Under the pieces are notes generated by a model. The model worked only from the letters and a program-made list of their open reading frames with translations. It ran no database searches and was not told where the DNA came from. Both the position numbers and the translations under genes were made by a program. From Ruminococcus sp. (GTDB taxonomy: Bacteria; Bacillota; Clostridia; Oscillospirales; Ruminococcaceae), in assembly GCA_017525915.1 (NCBI GenBank), contig JAFXSC010000021.1, forward strand, positions 1 through 64,000: a stretch of DNA of 64,000 bases, written 5' to 3'. This document shows, one piece after another, positions 61,353 to 64,000 of the stretch; positions within the stretch are counted from its first letter, which is position 1, and the number at the start of each line of letters is the position of its first letter.

Positions 61353-61921
61353 AGCGATTCCTCCTTTATGCCTCTTTCCGCGAGAGCCGCACGGAGCTGT
61401 TCTCCGGCGCGTTTCACCCGCATCCTTACTGCGGACGGTTTCATGGAAAGAAGCCCTGCTATCTGGCGCGAAGTCTTGTTGTAGTAGAACTTCTGGATGA
61501 CTATGGTGGAGTCAGGCTCGCCGAGGGAGCTGATACAGTCCGCCACTATCCTCTGAAGCTCGCATCTTTCATTTTCAGCCTCCAGATCGTCGTCAGAGCT
61601 TATGCCGGAAAACTGTTCGTCGTCCAGCGATACTGATTTTTCAAACCTTCTGGAAAGGGATCTGAAACGGTCGATGCTCGTGCATTTGGCGACAGTTGCG
61701 ATGAACTTTCTCATATCGCCCGTTACCGGATGCTCCTCGAGCGAGAAGAAGATCTTTGCGAACACATCACTGATGCACTCCTCGGTATCTTCCGCCGCGG
61801 CGATGTTTCTGAGATGATTGACAACGATAGTGCCGACATAGTTGTAGTATTCCTCGAAAAGCAGTCTGTGAGCCTCCTCGCGGCTGCGTTTCCGGATACT
61901 GCTGTATTCTTCACCGTTCAA
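61349..61921 (-). CDS. ECF-type RNA polymerase sigma factor
   Basis: A 190-residue sigma-70 family protein with region 2 ('LLFEEYYNYVGTIVVNHLRN ... ECISDVFAKIFFSLEEH') and region 4 ('LGEPDSTIVIQKFYYNKTSRQIAGLLSMKPSAVRMRVKRAGEQLRAAL'). The start is a TTG at 61919-61921 with GGGAGGGATCATA just upstream; an in-frame TTG earlier would hold the ribosome site within it. It is coupled to the anti-sigma gene by ATGA. Target promoters are not known; a TGCAAACC tract near 61990 is a candidate for autoregulation. Confidence 0.88.
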   Translation of the reverse strand: MNGEEYSSIRKRSREEAHRLLFEEYYNYVGTIVVNHLRNIAAAEDTEECISDVFAKIFFSLEEHPVTGDMRKFIATVAKCTSIDRFRSLSRRFEKSVSLDDEQFSGISSDDDLEAENERCELQRIVADCISSLGEPDSTIVIQKFYYNKTSRQIAGLLSMKPSAVRMRVKRAGEQLRAALAERGIKEESL

Positions 61922-62189
61922 TATGATCCCTCCCTTCAATTATATAAGAGCTTCCATGGTTGCCTTCACTGTATAATATCGTCCGGTTTGCAGAAAGTGT
62001 CACATAATAAGAAACTTTATTTTATGTTCCTGAGAACACTTCAAAAGGGCTGTATACTGCTTGTAATTTTATCACGGATAGTGCCGGATTATCAATGGCT
62101 TTTTTGCACAAATCTGCCGCCGGCTTTTGATTGACAATACACAAAATTCGGCTCAGTGTTCGGTTTTTGGCAGTTGTTCCCGCTTTGCC
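61922..62189. other. Divergent intergenic region between ECF and GGDEF-EAL genes
   Basis: This stretch carries no evident ORF. Leftward TGCAAACC lies upstream of the sigma gene (about 61984-61991) and could be an ECF -35 box; another TTGACA is seen at about 62133-62138. No terminator or RNA structure stands out. Confidence 0.35.
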
Positions 62190-62190
62190 A

Positions 62191-62219
62191 TTGACAAATC
62201 ATCGGATTTCATTTATAAT
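62191..62219 (+). promoter_or_regulatory. Promoter of the GGDEF-EAL gene
   Basis: TTGACA (62191-62196) and TATAAT (62214-62219), 17-base spacer, 70 bases before the ATG. Confidence 0.8.
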
Positions 62220-62289
62220 AAGAAGTAGTTTCTATATAGATAGGTAAACTGATACATTGACCGTTATCAATTTGGAAAGGACGGTAAGT

Positions 62290-64000
62290 ATGGGGAATAT
62301 TAAAGGAAAGAAAATAATCGAAAATACACTCAATCGGCTTTCGTCAAGGAGAAACGCTCCTACGGCAGGGTTTGTGATCCTGCTGGTATTGTATGTGATA
62401 GCTTCGGCAATAGTAATCATCTCGGCAAGAACAGATTTCGATATATTGTTCTTCGGTATGTCGATACCGGGCAAATCGTTTACCGGCGTATTTTCTGCTA
62501 TCTCACAGGTATGTATCATCTTCATGACGTTATACTTCGGGAAAAAAGGCTACTTTACTGCTCTTGTTCTTCAGCTCTCCCAGCTTCCGCCGCTGTGTGT
62601 GAGTATTTTCGTCCAGAAAAACGTGATGAGCCTCCCGGGCGTGTTCAGCGCGATCCTTACGATATTGGCGATCACGATTATTTACCTGAACGGAAAGCAG
62701 ATGACTGCTTATCAGAAGGAACTGCGCGATCAGGCGGTGACCGATCAGCTTACCGGTCTGCCGAACCGCTTTGCCTGTTCAAGACTTGTGAAGGCTCTGG
62801 TGGAAAAAGGCGAGAAATTCGCTATGGTCTCAATTGACATCAACGAATTCAAGGGCATAAATGACGCACTGGGCTTCGATACCGGAAACCATGTGCTCTG
62901 CGAGATAGCTTCGCGCTGGAAGGCAATAGCAGATGACGGCAGCTCCGGAACGCTCGACTTTATCACGCGCATAGGCGGCGACGAATTCGTTCTTTTCATA
63001 AGGGATTATCAGTCGGACGAAGAAATCGTTAATACTATCAGGCAGTACGAGAAGGTCATATTCGACCGCATAACGGTCGATAACTGTGACCTGTACATCA
63101 GCGCAAGCTTCGGATATGCCGAATTCCCGAAGGACGCAGATACCAGGGACGCCATTTTCTCTGATGCCAATGCAGCGATGCACGAGGTGAAGCGCACCAA
63201 AAGCAGCAACCATATCCTGCGCTTCTCACCTGAGCTCATGAGGACAGAGCGTACCCTCGATCTTGAACGCAAGATAAGGGAAGCTCTTGAAAACGGAACG
63301 TTCTATTTCAACCTCCAGCCGCAGTTCGATATGCACCACAGGCTGCGCGGATTTGAGGCGCTTGCCAGAATGAAGGACACTGACGGTACTGCTATCAGTC
63401 CCGGCGAATTCATACCCGTTGCGGAGAAGGTCGGTCTGGTCGATAAGGTGGATGGCATAGTGCTCCGGAAATCAACAGCTTTCTTCGGTGAACTGCTGAA
63501 CAGGACAGGTGCGGATATCACGCTGAGCGTCAATATTTCCGTGCGACACCTGATGAAGAACGACTTCCTCGATGAGATACGCGAAGCATTGACAAGCAGC
63601 GGTGTTCCGGCGAATAATCTTGAAATTGAGATAACCGAGTCCATAATGATAGATTCGGTCGATAAGGCGCTGAAATGTATTGATGAACTAAAGGCAATGG
63701 GCATCAAGATCGCTATCGACGATTTCGGTACCGGTTATTCATCGCTCAGTTATCTCAACAGATTCCCTGCCGACCTGTTGAAGGTGGACAAGTCATTCAT
63801 CGACGAGATGAACACGAGCGAGTCCTCAAGGCAGTATGTTTCCGCGATAATATCCATGGGACATATCATGGGATTTGATGTTATTTCCGAGGGCGTTGAG
63901 GAGGAAGAGCAGATAGATACGCTGCGCGAGATAGGCTGTGACTTCATTCAGGGCTTTGTCTGGGGCAGACCTCTTATGCCTGACGCAGCTGAGAAGCTGG
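62290..64000 (+). CDS. Membrane-bound GGDEF-EAL protein, cut by the window end
   Basis: The frame opens at ATG 62290 after TTGGAAAGGA and stays open through the window end (570 codons). Four hydrophobic helices (residues about 25-140) form a sensor. The GGDEF domain (about 150-300) keeps I-G-G-D-E-F near residue 228; the EAL domain (about 330-570) keeps F-E-A-L-A near 354 and 'DDFGTGYSSLSYL' and 'EGVEEEEQ'. Both catalytic sites look intact, so it may make or break cyclic di-GMP. The C-terminus ('GFVWGRPL') is nearly complete. It pairs functionally with the HD-GYP protein at 49488. Confidence 0.93.
   Translation, partial: MGNIKGKKIIENTLNRLSSRRNAPTAGFVILLVLYVIASAIVIISARTDFDILFFGMSIPGKSFTGVFSAISQVCIIFMTLYFGKKGYFTALVLQLSQLPPLCVSIFVQKNVMSLPGVFSAILTILAITIIYLNGKQMTAYQKELRDQAVTDQLTGLPNRFACSRLVKALVEKGEKFAMVSIDINEFKGINDALGFDTGNHVLCEIASRWKAIADDGSSGTLDFITRIGGDEFVLFIRDYQSDEEIVNTIRQYEKVIFDRITVDNCDLYISASFGYAEFPKDADTRDAIFSDANAAMHEVKRTKSSNHILRFSPELMRTERTLDLERKIREALENGTFYFNLQPQFDMHHRLRGFEALARMKDTDGTAISPGEFIPVAEKVGLVDKVDGIVLRKSTAFFGELLNRTGADITLSVNISVRHLMKNDFLDEIREALTSSGVPANNLEIEITESIMIDSVDKALKCIDELKAMGIKIAIDDFGTGYSSLSYLNRFPADLLKVDKSFIDEMNTSESSRQYVSAIISMGHIMGFDVISEGVEEEEQIDTLREIGCDFIQGFVWGRPLMPDAAEKL

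Overview
This window looks like a chromosomal segment of a Ruminococcus-like member of the Oscillospiraceae (Clostridia). The evidence is strong AGGAGG ribosome sites, a glycogen phosphorylase/malQ pair, a free GH5 glucanase lipoprotein with Ruminococcus-style tandem beta-sandwich modules, indolepyruvate:ferredoxin oxidoreductase with phenylacetate-CoA ligase, and Firmicute sporulation genes (spoIVA, a sipL-like gene, a Cse60-like gene). The genus is inferred from gene content, not proven.

Region 1 (1 to about 7110) is visibly AT-rich and is the recombinase end of a Tn4451/TnpX-type mobile element. It carries the first codons of a probable DNA methyltransferase, an XRE repressor, an Abi_2/AbiF-type HEPN protein preceded by its own promoter and a compact hairpin RNA, an intracellular trypsin-like protease with an unknown N-terminal domain, a DUF6076-like protein, a winged-helix protein, a block of consecutive hairpins, TnpW, and a large serine recombinase. 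The recombinase has an in-frame TAG right after its catalytic serine, so the element is probably frozen. It reads as an immobilised cargo of defence-type genes.

Region 2 (about 7130 to 31800) is core chromosome: rqcP, HU and mazG; trpS and an aminotransferase; a MurJ/SpoVB-type flippase; a ferredoxin; an O-antigen-ligase-like protein; RNase Y with a long structured leader; an ArsR regulator; tadA; tRNA-Leu(GAG) with a textbook promoter and terminator; spoIVA directly beside its probable partner sipL; a GH25 lysozyme; and glgP plus malQ for alpha-glucan metabolism.

Region 3 (about 31800 to 49300) holds small membrane, zinc-ribbon and ACT-domain proteins, two paralogous lipoproteins, and a minus-strand cluster of iorA, three small genes, iorB and paaK. 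IorAB and PaaK could link arylacetates to aromatic amino acids in either direction. HAD phosphatase, the GH5 enzyme, a RING/zinc-ribbon membrane protein, Tex and a lysophospholipase-like hydrolase follow.

Region 4 (49300 to 64000) is signalling and surface biology: an HD-GYP phosphodiesterase, a stand-alone phage-type lysis cassette (two small membrane proteins and an M23 endolysin), a 2088-residue secreted protein flanked by a coupled Cys-rich leader ORF and an unlisted 31-residue ORF, an ECF sigma/anti-sigma pair, and a GGDEF-EAL protein cut by the window end. Interspersed hairpin-rich repeats occur in several intergenic gaps. No CRISPR array or rRNA was seen.
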